DNA of 64,000 nucleotides from Apostichopus japonicus (taxonomy: Eukaryota; Echinodermata; Holothuroidea; Aspidochirotida; Stichopodidae): NCBI RefSeq assembly GCF_037975245.1, contig NC_092568.1, forward strand, positions 29,640,001 to 29,704,000, read 5' to 3'. A program made the translations under genes and the position numbers. Shown one piece after another: positions 12,101 to 23,900 of this stretch. The number at the start of each line of letters is the position of its first letter. Positions within the stretch are counted from its first letter, which is position 1. Below the pieces are notes generated by a model. The model saw only the letters and a program-made list of their open reading frames with translations. It searched no databases and was not told the origin of the DNA.

Positions 12101-15100
12101 AAGGGGTAGTACCTACACTACACCTTTCAGGGGATGATTGGGATTGTGTGAAGCGTGCAGTGTTTTAAGATTGATGGTTAAAAGCCCATATTTCTGTAAT
12201 AAATGCAGGCAATATTTTTGCAAATTAAAATAATTCTAGGCCTTTTGGTGCCTTTTAGATTGAGAATATCATGACAATTAGTTTGAAGATCCACCAAAAT
12301 GGTTTGAGAAAGCTGTTCATGACATTTGTCTATATCAGACAGACTAATAGTGATGGTAGGGGTTGTGTTTCCTTCAAACTTTACTTACCACAGTTTAGTA
12401 CCGTCTGGGTCAAGCACATCGGGCCAATGAGCTTGAAGATCAGTCATGAGATCCTGAAAATGTAAGTAGAATTATACAGTGATAGTCTCCTAGTTATTCA
12501 TTTCATTATTCAGTTACAGAAGAGTTATAAAAAACATTAACACATCGGGCCAATGAGTTTGAAGATGTGTCATGAGATCCTGAAAGTGTAAGTAGAATTA
12601 TACAGCGATAGTCTCCTTGATCCACTTAATTATTCATTTACAGAAGAGTCATAAAATACATTAACACATCGGGCCAATTAGTTTGAAGATGTGTCATGAG
12701 ATCCTGAAAGTGTAAGTAGAATTATACAGCGATAGTCTCCTTTATCCACTTAATTATTCATTTACAGAAGAGTCATAAAATACATTAACACATCGGGCCA
12801 ATGAGTTTGAAGATGTGTCATGAGATCCTGAAAGTGTAAGTAGAATTATACAGCGATAGTTTCCTTTATCCACTTAATTATTCATTTACAGAAGAGTCAT
12901 AAAATACATTAACACATCGTCGGGCCAATGACTTTGATTGTCATAGTCTCCTTTGTTAATATCATTTATTCATTTTCAGTTTAAATATAAAATTTATGAA
13001 GAGGAGTCATAAAATTTGTTAACAGGAAGAATAACTAATATAAAAGGGGGAAGGATTTTTTTTTTAAATCCACAGCATTCAATCAAATAACAATGTTTTA
13101 GTTTAGTGAAGTTATATTACATAAAAAACACATTTATTTGTCATACTAATTTGCTCTGACCATCGTTCAAATAATCTGAGGCCACTATACGGTCTTATAC
13201 TGTAGCTGCGCAAAACTCCATCAACCCCCAAATGAGACATGTCATTACAGTTTGTGATTAAGTTAACTTTATAGTCCTTTCTCTCTGTATGATGCCTCGG
13301 TCCTTTCACTGTAATACACAGTTGGCTAAGTTTTTTAATGGGTACAGAGAGCGACAAATTGCTGATCCCTCCCCTCCCCCCGCCGATCCCACTTAAGAAT
13401 AAAAGAGGTAGGGTTCAATGATAGAAAACAAAAGACTGTTTACTATGCTTTAATACTTCAGAGTCCTTTTCTTCCATGATTTTACCGATGCAAATCAAGC
13501 GAATAATGATTAATTTAAATCTTCAAATAAATATATGAATACAGATAAGCACAAAGGGACATACATTTCTTTTTAGAAAATGTTATTTAATATTTTCAAG
13601 AATGTGTTTGATGAATCCATACCTGAATTTCAGTTTCATTGAATGGATAGGTGGTATTGCAGTTGAAGACATCATCACCATTGTACTTAGTAGGCCTTAT
13701 GAAATAAAGACAAATATGCGACTATTTAATCAGTTTTCATAACATGTATAATTTACGGCACATCAAAGTGAGACCTTATGTATTTAGAACAGTTTGGTAA
13801 CTACTGCATGTGTAACATACAGCACATGTTTATCATGAAATAAAGACAAATATGCGACTATTTAATCAGATTTCATAACATGTGTAATTTACGGCACATC
13901 AAAGTGAGACCTTATGTATTTAGAACAGTTTGGTAACTACTGCATGACATAAAGTGCATATGAAGAAGGCCTTTCTTGAGAAGGCCTCAAGAAATCAAAT
14001 CAAATATGTGACCATTTTATTTCAAATGATATGATATTACAATATTTCATGTTAATTAATTTATGCAAATAAGGTCACCATTTTTGTTTAATTGTGTGCA
14101 TAACAGTTAATAATTCCTCATGAAAAGATCTTTCAAATTTAACCAAAATTGATATCGGAAGACAGGTTGAGGTTGTGATGAATGGAACGAAGAATGATGT
14201 AGATTTGCAAACTCCTAGGCTGTCATTTCGAGATAGTTTGCTACCTTCACCATCCCTAACATCATGATTGTTATCACAAGCAAACCATAGCAGAAACAAA
14301 TATATTAATACATAATTGATAGCCAAGGTTGAAAAGGATCAAAGTCTTCTAGTAAACATACTCTCATAATATTTTGAAAGGACTTACAATCTAATATTAA
14401 TATCACTTTCAATTCACCATGATTCCAATGTTTAATCATTATATATAACAATTGCTTTTGTTCCTATAGGTTTGATCAATGCCATTGAACTTTCAACTTT
14501 AAGGATTTTTTTTCACAGGAGGCTGAGAAAAATACTAAATCACTGTACCAGAAATGAGCAACAATGGTTAATAACAACTTTAATGAAAGAAACTAAGTAA
14601 AAAGAAACACAGATTGCTTGGCATCTTGTGAAAAACTTACAATTAATTCTAGATCTAAACTATTTTTAACCTTGCTTTATCAGCTGTATTAACTTTGTTC
14701 TATGATATGACCTCTTTATGAGAAAACATGAACCATTAACATTTCAAAATAAACTTACCATTACATTCATCAACATTCAATACCACCAGTTATTATTTGA
14801 CTTATTGCTGTCTGTATTGCAAGGAAAGATGCACTTTCCACCATACAAGAAGAACTTAAACTCTGTAGTCTGTATGTGCTACTTTTGTTGTCATAAGAGA
14901 TGGTTAAACTGAAATATACTTTGTATGACTTTGTGATTGTGCTAACAGTTAATGACTAGCTTAATGTGCTAGACCTATACATAGCTAGTAATATAACCTA
15001 TTTTCACAGCAGATATGCCCAGGCCTAGAACCAAATTTGCAAGTGATGTAAGACCATGTAAGCGATGAAATATGGAATAATTTTCTGTTCAAATTTATGT

Positions 15101-18100
15101 GTAGCAATGTTTGAAGGATCAGAAGTTTGGTTCTTATACAGTACTATGGTTTCTCTCTGAAACCCCCCCCCCCCCCACCCCCCAAAAAACCCTGCTACAC
15201 ATCTTTGCACTTTTATGTGTGTATGTATGTGTGTATGCGTGTACGTACGGATGTATGTACAGTATGTATATGCACTTGTATGTATCGCATTTTGCAATGA
15301 GATACCAGATAAATGATTCATTGTGGGACATGACTTACTAGTAGTAAGCTCCACTGTTTTGGACAAAATGGAGGTGAAGAACCTAGAGGGATTGGGAACA
15401 CTGATAAGTTTGAATTTGTATTGATTGAAGTGCATCTCATTCTACTTTCAGTTTTTTCAGTATAAAAGATATTTTGGGAATATTCACCAGAGTCCGTGAA
15501 GGGTCCACTTAGTGGCTTCTGCAGGCACCTTACACGCATTAGTATATTTCAAATCCTGGAGAGAGATGAAGAGATGCGTGTCATTAGTAGATTACAAGAT
15601 CAGATGACCAGAACGAGCTGATACAAATCAGCTCCCCCCCCCCCTACCAGAAATATCGTTCAAATTTAACAATTCAATTACAAGCACACCTCTGTCTTTG
15701 CCCTTCTCCAGTTTACTCCCTACCCTCTTTCCTTAATCCTCTCTTTGTCCCTCTAAAGTTGATCTCCTTCTTCTCCTCCGTCTTCCCCCTGTTGGTTTCT
15801 TTCTTCAAAAACTGCTATGTGCATCTTTGTGTTTGCATAGCATTTTGCAAAAAGTGACCGGATAAACTATCCCCTGAAGGAGTCCAGGCAACAATATAAA
15901 CACTGGAGTATTGCCTATAGATGCATGCAAGCTTTGTACCTCACCCACCCTAATCCTTCCCTGATTATCCCTCTCCCCCACCCCCCCACCCCCCACCCTC
16001 ATTCAATCTGCTACTTCCCACATTTGTATTAGATTATTTAATACAAATGCACTTGTTACATAACATCACATAGGAAGTCTGGTCAATTGCATAGAGTAGG
16101 TAGACATATGTACTGACAGTGTAAATTCAGACTTTTTAAATTTTGCAGCATACAGGATATCCTTTCAACTTCTTACACCATACCAGGAAGGATGCTCATC
16201 AAATCCCACATACAGTATGACAAAACAACATTTCGTCAAACATTTCGGAGGCATTTTACACCGTAGCATAGCTGCTGTGTGAGTATTATGAAAAGTGTCA
16301 TTCATAAAGGTACCCTGTACCAGTAAGTTGCCACTGTTCGGACCCTTGTATGTTCACATATGATACATACAATCACGTACGGGTCTCAGAGGGACATTAG
16401 TATTGCTATGTGTGTTTAAACTGAACCATGTTCAGAGCATGGTTTTCCACAAACTGATAAACTTTTCACTGTCAATTTTATACGTACAGTAATAAAGAGC
16501 AAGACGGACTATTTTCTGGAGATATGACAACATGCAAATTTATATTAATGAACATATTGAAATTTATAAACATATAATGTGGATATATGACATAAGTAAT
16601 CAGTTTAATTACCAGGAGCTCATAACAGAATGACTGGGGCCACTGGACTGCCAGGATCAGAAAGTCCCATGATATGTTGCTTGGGGTCCCATGAATTGGT
16701 CGAGGTAACCTATAAGGGTAAAACAAAAAGAAGGAACTTTGGAGTGAGAAATGATCTTCGATCTACTTCTAACAGAGTATACTAGCATTACTTCTCTTTT
16801 ACCAACATATGACTCAAATTAACCTATATAGGCATGCAAATGACTCAAATTAACCTATATAGGCATACATATGATAAGGAAGCGGGTGGGTAGGGAGAGA
16901 AGAGAAGAAAAGAGGGCGTTAGACCAGTTTCTGTTTCTTGCATATGGAAGGGAGACGGAGAATCCACCAATTGGATGAACTTATAAGAGAAGCTTGGATG
17001 GCAGTTCTAGATGATTCAAAGAGAAAGTGAGCTGACTAACAAAAGGAGATTGTGAAACACTTAAATAATTAAGCCATAGGAAATCATTTTGCACGGAAGC
17101 TCACATTACCTTCTATTAAGATATGGGAGTCCTAATTACCCAGAAGATGTAAAGAAAATAGTAGAGCAAGGAAAGGACTTGGCCCTTTTTGGATCATAAC
17201 ATTTAACATAATTGGAATTTTTTAATATTACATGTCTACTTGTTTTTGCAAGTCACAGCACATATAAACAAGATGGGATGCTGTGCATACCATAAAATGT
17301 GCACTACAAATGCATAGCAAACATCACACCTATGAAATCAAAACCTTGTACACTGTACAAAGGGTACTGCACAAAGCCAATATTTATTTTCTGGTACTCA
17401 TTATTATAGGCTCACAGCTCATTGTTACATCACCTCACATCACTCCCTAACTTGGCAGGACACTGATTTTCTAACAACACTAACTTGACATTCAGCCAAA
17501 GTTGAATCTATTCTCATACAAATCTAACCCAGGGAGCAGAGCTGAATTAAGAACTGACCTGGTTTTGCGGTTAACATTGTGCCATATATGTAAGCTATAC
17601 AATACCATCCTAACTAACTTTCATTTTAAAAGATTAATAATCAACAATATTCTCAACTTAATCCTTTGTCTATTTTTCTTCCAAACTTTTGATTTCCTCT
17701 CCAGTTGTTATTAATATTTATACTTCCTCATATCTCCAATCCATGAATACAATTATGGTTTCATAGTATGTCAACCAGTCATGCTTGTAGTACAGTACCT
17801 ACAAATTCAACGCACACAGACAAGACCTGTAACCAGATAAGAATCTTTACTGGATATGTTTTTTGAACAAATCTACAGTTTGCATAATTTCATAAATGAA
17901 CAATTTCCCAACAAACTGACTGACTGACTGACTGACTGACTGACTGACTGACTGACTGACTGACTGACTGACTGACTGACTGACTGACTGACTGACTGAC
18001 TGACTGACTGACTGACTGACTGAAAAGGTAATTGAAGCTACCGTATGTTTACAAATGACATTAATCTAAACAAGTGCTGTTAAAATGCAAACATACTGTA

Positions 18101-20900
18101 CTAATTACAAATTGACACTGACATTTTTGCTGAGCATCATATTTGACTTAGCTGCCATGGAACAATAAGGAATGATTTGAATAATCTATGAAATCAAGAA
18201 CAACCAGGGTGAAGAATGAAGGGATAACTATCAGAGGGGTGGTAGGAGACGAGGGAGGAGGAGGGGCGGGGGTGAGAGGGGGAATGGTGAGGAAGGTGAG
18301 ATGATGTAGACGGGAATGAAGGTTATGTTCAACTCTCTCTCTCCAATCAATTCAGGTCAACCCCCCCCCCCCCCTCTCATACTTTCTCATACGACTGTGC
18401 ACACTGACCCTACTTCCGCATTTTTGGTGTATAAGGTAGCTGCTGAGTTTAACATATGCCGGTCGACACCCTGAGTAGATGGTTTATATACTCTTCTCTC
18501 ACAAGTTGACTGCTCCACTACTAAGGACACAGCACTATGACATTAACATAATAATTGCATGCTCATACAACCTCATTACCAGCCCATGCAATCTGGATTT
18601 TGCACAATCTCTGCAAAGAATTGACAACATCCTTCAAGTTCTTGATTATTTGTTGACTTTAATGATGAAAGTACAAGAAACATCCTGACCCAATTTAGAT
18701 CATGTTTTTACATCAACAAATGTACACAAGTGCTCTGCTTTATTTCAAGCAAAGCAGGATGAATTACATTTTCACTTTGTTTTCAAAATAAGAGTGATCG
18801 TGATTTCACAATAATTCTGTTGATTTTCCTCCCACGCTATTTGATAAATCACACGACCGACCGTACAGTGCAGTTCACAGCTAAACTGGTTCAGATTAAT
18901 TTTCCATAACTGTGTGAAGAAATATAGTCAACATATTTGATAATTTTCCATTTGCATTTAGAAGACATTATGGTGTTGAAACTTGGAAGGTGTCTTTTGA
19001 TGAAATTTTTGGAACTGACTGATGTATCATTCACATGACATGTGTATAAGAACGTTCATTTACAATCTTAAAGGTCTGTTTCCATCTAACCCTGCAAATA
19101 TTCTATAAACCCAAATAATGGGCACCCTTTCTCAAATTATGAAAAGCAATTCATCGCCACTGTAAAACTAAAAACCATATAAGCTACAGTACAACAAAGT
19201 GAAATGACTGTTTGCCTTATCCTCCAATAGGCCTTCACAAAAACAGCTTATTACCTGCAAGGTCATAAAAACAACATACTATTGTAAACACTAACACTTA
19301 ATTGAGCTGTTTAAAAACTACCAATTCGCTCATTTTGGGAATAGCCTGAGTAAAGAAATTATGGCTAGAATTGGATTCAGAACCTCTGACCTCTGTATTA
19401 CAAGCCCAGCACACTACCAACCAAGCTACTGTATCTGGGTCCTTAGTTGGCAGTGGTCCCTATGCAATCTTTTCTTTTCTGGCCGGGAGTAATAATTATA
19501 AAATTAATTAAGAAAAGGAATAATAGAACACTGACTGGGAAAGTTTAGTACATTTTTGTAAATGAACAAATAAATTAGCTCATTTGATTAGATTTCATAG
19601 TACTTGATGACTTACAGTACTGTACCTTATTCCATTTTTCCTGTAGTGAGCATGGTGTAAGAATGAAAAATAAATTTACTGTATCAAATTTTAGCATGGC
19701 CAAAACTTTACAATAGTTGCTCTTAGAGTTTTATAAGTATACTGATGCAAGAACATAAAGCTACTTTACAGTACTGTATGTTTGACAGTAAATTACATTC
19801 AGTCCTCTCTCAGTCCTCTCATACATGGGTATGTTTGTTAATAACTTGTGTCACGAGATGAAAAAGATGGCATTTTAGGTATACTACAAACAGTATGTTC
19901 AACTCTTCATACATCTAGGCATCTGTTTACTTATGATATCATAAGAAGCCAATTTAACCGTAGCATGTTACTACTTCAGACAAGTTCAATGCTAGCACTG
20001 TACATGTAGGCATCTGTCCATTTGAATCACTCATGAACCCAAACAAGATTTTAACACTTTTGCTATACTGCAGTGCGTGCAAAACTATTTTAGAGCTTTG
20101 CATTTGTAGAGCAACTTGCCAAATTTTGCTAGACATACTGTATATAATAAATAAATAAAGAAAAACACACCAGAAAAATTCCACTTTACGACCGGTTTGT
20201 CCTTTTGGGACTCATCAGGCGAAGGTAGGAATCTAACCCTGGATCTTGCATCACAGACCAAAGTCTGTACCACTCGACCACAGTGATTCTACTGGTGTGT
20301 GAATTGCGTATAAACTGGCTTTGTTAGTTTGTATAACTGTCATTTAGGGCGTATTACCTAAGTGCTATGATTGCACAGAGTGCACCCCAAATTTTGTGTA
20401 GTGGTTTTGATGGCTCTATTAATTTTGTCTCTTATAAAATTCTCTGAATTCTGCGAAGTTTTGGACCATTTTGCATCTCACTTTGATATGTGATTCTGGT
20501 GACATTATTATTATTAAATTATTATTAACTTATTAATGGCTTAGACCCAAACTTAAACTGGATAGTATGTCGATGCAAAAAGATGGCTGTGAATAATAAT
20601 GTTTTTAAATTTTGTGTAGCAGATTTCGGTCTCCTATAAAATGCTACATGTATGATTCCTATGTACAAACGTTCTATACAACTTTCCACAGTGTGCAGCA
20701 ATCTGCCCATATTGCATGGCATCAATGCTGTACCCATAAAAATTATTTCCATACACATGTACTGTATTTCGTTGTCCTGCTTTGACTAATACTCACCGTT
20801 TTAAGTTATCTGCTTTGATGAAAGACGCCGAGAATAACTGGACATGACTCAGAACAAAGTAAAACCACAACACAGCAGCTACAGCTGTAGTGCTCGCCAT
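9005..20900 (-). CDS. RNASET2: Ribonuclease T2, complete, eight coding exons
   Basis: Acid endoribonuclease of the T2 family, which cuts single-stranded RNA through a 2',3'-cyclic phosphate in lysosomes or outside the cell. Exons 20797-20900, 16613-16709, 15488-15555, 13623-13695, 12389-12453, 10707-10820, 9756-9870 and 9005-9193 join in frame to 274 codons; the human protein has about 256. Residues 1-25 form a hydrophobic signal peptide. Motif CAS I is WTLHGLW (84-90, catalytic His87). CAS II is WAHEWNKHGTC (136-146) with His138, Glu139, Lys142 and His143, the residues that match the RNase Rh active site. Eight cysteines allow four disulfides, and several N-x-S/T sites suit secretion. All four catalytic positions are intact, so the enzyme should be active. 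Start chosen as the first ATG before the signal peptide; the exon may begin upstream at a splice acceptor (20967/20968), implying a 5'UTR intron. Confidence 0.95.
9756..9870 (-). CDS. RNASET2: RNase T2 exon 7
   Basis: 115 bp, acceptor ctcatgcag, donor gtgagt. Encodes the late core with SATKIYKADNFTEAI and a conserved Cys in LQCYT. Confidence 0.93.
10316..10446. repeat. Short tandem repeat of TATGTTATGTAATGTTAGC type
   Basis: About six irregular units of 19 to 24 bases built from ATGTT/ATGTAATGTTAGCT blocks. It lies in the RNase T2 intron between exons 6 and 7. Confidence 0.8.
10707..10820 (-). CDS. RNASET2: RNase T2 exon 6 (catalytic motif CAS II)
   Basis: 114 bp, acceptor aatattag, donor gttagt. 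Encodes HEWNKHGTC with His138, Glu139, Lys142 and His143, then a helix ending KFD. Confidence 0.95.
12389..12453 (-). CDS. RNASET2: RNase T2 exon 5
   Basis: 65 bp, acceptor cattttcag, donor gtaagt. Encodes DLMTDLQAHWPDVLDPDG, the 'HWPD' turn. Its 5' part and acceptor recur three times upstream in the transcript (12541-12912). Confidence 0.93.
12415..12932. repeat. 124-bp tandem repeat that includes the 5' part of RNase T2 exon 5
   Basis: Full units start at 12541, 12665 and 12789 (exact 124-bp spacing) and are nearly identical. A more diverged unit, 12415-12540, contains the real exon 5 acceptor and its first ~39 coding bases, and a broken fifth unit starts at 12913. Each upstream copy keeps the acceptor ctttcag and an open start reading DLMTHLQTHWPDV, then runs to a stop without a good donor. 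Confidence 0.92.
13623..13695 (-). CDS. RNASET2: RNase T2 exon 4
   Basis: 73 bp, acceptor tttcataag, donor gtatgg. Begins with the G that completes the CAS I Trp, then PTKYNGDDVFNCNTTYPF with two glycosylation sites. Confidence 0.92.
13699..13947. repeat. Direct duplication, 113-bp units 136 bp apart
   Basis: 13699-13812 and 13835-13947 share the blocks GAAATAAAGACAAATATGCG and TTTACGGCACATCAAAGTG. The left copy abuts the acceptor of RNase T2 exon 4. Confidence 0.85.
15488..15555 (-). CDS. RNASET2: RNase T2 exon 3 (catalytic motif CAS I)
   Basis: 68 bp, acceptor ctctctccag, donor gtgaat. Encodes NACKVPAEATKWTLHGLW with catalytic His87; the last Trp codon is split by the intron. Confidence 0.93.
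16613..16709 (-). CDS. RNASET2: RNase T2 exon 2
   Basis: 97 bp, acceptor cccttatag, donor gtaatt. Encodes the early core strand WDFLILAVQWPQSFCYELL, the conserved 'L..QWP..FC' segment of T2 RNases. Confidence 0.92.
16806..16868. repeat. Direct repeat, two copies of about 32 bp
   Basis: ATGACTCAAATTAACCTATA followed by TAGGCAT occurs twice in tandem in RNase T2 intron 1. Confidence 0.75.
17915..18023. repeat. Microsatellite (ACTG)n, about 27 units
   Basis: An uninterrupted tetranucleotide array in RNase T2 intron 1. Confidence 0.97.
19340..19450 (-). repeat. Decayed tRNA-derived SINE head
   Basis: On the minus strand an A-box-like TAGCTTGGTTGGT (19416-19428) and a B-box-like GTTCTGAATCC (19373-19383) sit at tRNA spacing. 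The flanks are not tRNA-like and no acceptor stem closes, so it is a SINE remnant. Confidence 0.6.
20130..20300 (-). repeat. tRNA-headed SINE with hammerhead-like body
   Basis: On the minus strand: A-box TGGTCGAGTGGTA (20268-20280), B-box GGGTTAGATTCC (20228-20239), then the hammerhead-like segment 20184-20224, then a TTTATTTATTTA tail. It lies in intron 1 of RNase T2 in the sense direction. Confidence 0.72.
20184..20224 (-). ncRNA. Hammerhead-ribozyme-like motif in a SINE, one base short of consensus
   Basis: On the minus strand the order is CTTCGC (stem I), CTGATGA core, GTCC-CAAAA-GGAC (stem II), AA, then ACCGGT (a loopless palindromic stem III), C (cleavage position 17) and GTAAAG (stem I partner, 5 of 6 positions paired with one G-T). 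The consensus after stem II is GAA; here the G12 position is missing. Short palindromic stem III is known from hammerheads in Penelope-like elements and retrozyme-like repeats. Probably inactive in this copy. Confidence 0.5.
20797..20900 (-). CDS. RNASET2: RNase T2 exon 1 (signal peptide)
   Basis: Encodes MASTTAVAAVLWFYFVLSHV and on to LK; donor gtgagtatt after 20797, phase 2. The reading frame stays open upstream of the ATG to a strong acceptor (tctttttctgtag) whose last base is 20968 on this strand, so at least one upstream non-coding or alternative exon is likely. Confidence 0.9.
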
Positions 20901-20967
20901 TAGTCTTCTCGTGGCAGAGACTCTTCTCAGACGAAGAAACAGCGATTCGCTCTCGTCGGCGTTAGAC

Positions 20968-23900
20968 TACAGAAAAAGAAATACAGATCGTAGGAAACGA
21001 ATGCATAGAACAATATAAGTTAAATAACAATATCAACAAAACAAATATGCATGAAATGAAGACAAAAAAGTACATAGTACGGAAGTAACACAAGGGTTAA
21101 AATATTAAAAGAAAATTAATGCCAAATATGATCATCAAAGTGTTAGAGAGTGGAAGAAACTATTGGATGAATATACTGCGAAGAATCCTGTCGCTTCACT
21201 TTCTGAATGATAGATAGTCAGTGAGTATAAAGGGAGGGCGCAGTTCTAAAATGTTTCCTGTCATGTACGCTTAGGTAGATGGGAGAGTGCAAATGCAGAG
21301 GGAGACAGGTAAGAGATGAGGGAAGTAATTATAATGATTCGTTGCACGGTGACGAAAAAAGGTTTAAAATAACAACCAATTTGGGTTTTTTTATTTTTAT
21401 TTTTCATTTGATCGTTTTTGACATATATATACAGAATTGTGCAAAAACTTCCCTATTAACCAGTTTGGTATTCTCATCTTTACATTTTACTGTACAAATT
21501 AATTTACCTTTTCTAATGCAACACAAATTGAAAACCAGTAACAATTTCAAATTTGAGTACATATAATTCTCGAATATACATGCTAATTATTTCCCCTATA
21601 GCTCAAGAAAATAAAATATAATGATCAACATATATATATATATATATATATGAAGAAAATGTCTAAAAAACAATGGCATGCATGAATTGTATCTGTTTGT
21701 GTAAAATATGCAAATCTTGTTGGTATAAAGCACACTGGTTCAGTGTCACATTGTATGCATAATTCATGGCAAAGCATGTCAAAATAATGTAGACAAAGTA
21801 GCTGTGTACTGCACAACTTTTGGCCAAATCATATGGAAATTGTCATACCCAAGCTTAAAATTTCACAATTTATTAAGCCACTTGCTAAAAAAATGCCACT
21901 GGTGCTAAATAAAATCTACTGGCTGAATAAAATCAATTTCTCCCTGGAACTTTCCTGTATTACAATACACACCAATTACTTTGACAGGCTTTTGGGAGCA
22001 GCCCAATCACATTTACTGATATAATAAGCAATAAAATAGGGCTTATTGTAGGTACAGAAATCATGCCGAATCTTTTACTACCGATTGTTAACTGACTTCC
22101 AAAGAGTTACAGTTCTTAATATGTCACTGGTAGAAAATTGCCAGTGCCTTTTGTTTGTTGCAAAATCCACCAAAATCATACAACCAGTAAATAGCCCAAA
22201 CTTTGACGCCTGATACCAACACAAACCATAAATTTGCGAAACGTAATATCCAAATTAAAACTTTCAGTGACTTACCATATTTGCTTAAATCATGAAAATA
22301 TATTTGTCCAAAATGAAATGTGAAAACTTCACTGTATTCCTTTGAAAGTGATAAACCACAGCTGACTATAAAACTGAACCAATTACTACATTTTTGGATT
22401 TAATTATAATCTCATAGGACAAATTTTACCGTGGACTACAGTAATACTCTACCAATAGAAGAAATCAACCTATTAAATCTAACCACCATCATCATTTTAT
22501 ATTCCCCAGTAACATTTTTGCAATGGGTTTCTTTTTAAATACAATGTTGACACAAATTCTAATCAATAAAACTGATAGCAGCTGGCACTGAAGCAGTGCA
22601 AGAGGTGGCTACACTCTTTGTAATTAATAATTCAAGAGCTTAAACAAAAAAATATCACCTCTTAAAAAATTTGTGAAGAGAACCGCCAGCTATCGGTACT
22701 ACTGTATAGTTTAAATAACCCACACGAAACTTGTTTTGAAGATGAACGATTTTAATTTGCTGGTTCGCAAAAAATGACAGCTTTGAAATGGAATTCAGTC
22801 AAGATGGACACACTCTTTGATGATGACCTGGGAAAGTGATAAAGTTTGCCTGTAAGTGTGCTCCACTTGGAATAAGGTTCAAACATTCAATTTTCTCTCT
22901 CTCTCGATCTGATCCATGTTGGCCAGTCTCAGAAAAAGGTTTACAACATGCAAATTTGATGCTGTTGTCTATTTCTAAATTAGCAATATTAATCAACATT
23001 TCATAATGTATACTAAACATTCATATGAAATTTGCTGCTTTTCCCTAAATTAATTTATAATGAAATTAATGCACAGATCCTGGGGTAAACATATGTCTTT
23101 ATATGTTGGCAATTTCCTACTCCAATTGAATTGTTATTTTCTGTCAATTTAATGACAAGTATGAGGATGAATTAAAGCAGATGAGGCTTTAATATTCAGC
23201 ACAATATACTTTTATACAATAGTTTTCCAAATTAAATTAGAAAACACTCTGCTAACACAGAGGTACATACAAACAATACATAGAACTGAAAGTTCCATTT
23301 GTAACAGTGAAAATGAAGTCGTAGAGTATTACAGTACTTCTAAAATAAATGTTGCAGTTAGCTTTTACCTATGAACTCATGCCTCAATAAGTGTTCACAA
23401 CATTATAACTTTGTACGGAAAGCCAGAAACTTGCACGAATGTATAGTTATTTAATGAGCAAGATGACCCTACTGCCGGTTTTCAATACATGAATACACCT
23501 ATTGAGCATCTTCTTACAACGGATTCTTGCAAAGTTTGAGAGAAAGATATTCCTCAATTTTAAGCCGGCCTCACACCACCCATATGTGAATGGGAAAGAT
23601 AGCTCAACTGTCGTGACCCGACATATTTTCTATATAAGTCGACCAATATTCTTACACACAGTGAATGACTGATGAGCCGGGACCCAACTACATACTCCTG
23701 TGGGGGGGAGGGAGAGGACTTTAGCCACACTCTGAGACAAAAATCAGGGGGGGGGGCTCAGGCAAAAATTCCTCGTCTATAGTATATAAATATGTAGCAT
23801 GAATATGGGGTACAACCAAAAACAAATGTTCAACTTTGTTTTAAAAGTTGCAAATATATACTGTATAGCACCATTTTGCATCTTAAAAGCACCTTCCATT

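Noticed and set aside
15025-15435. 136-codon minus-strand frame rich in His/Thr
   Set aside because: Composed of a (TGTA)n-like and poly-C low-complexity stretch next to RNase T2 exon 3 in the wrong frame.
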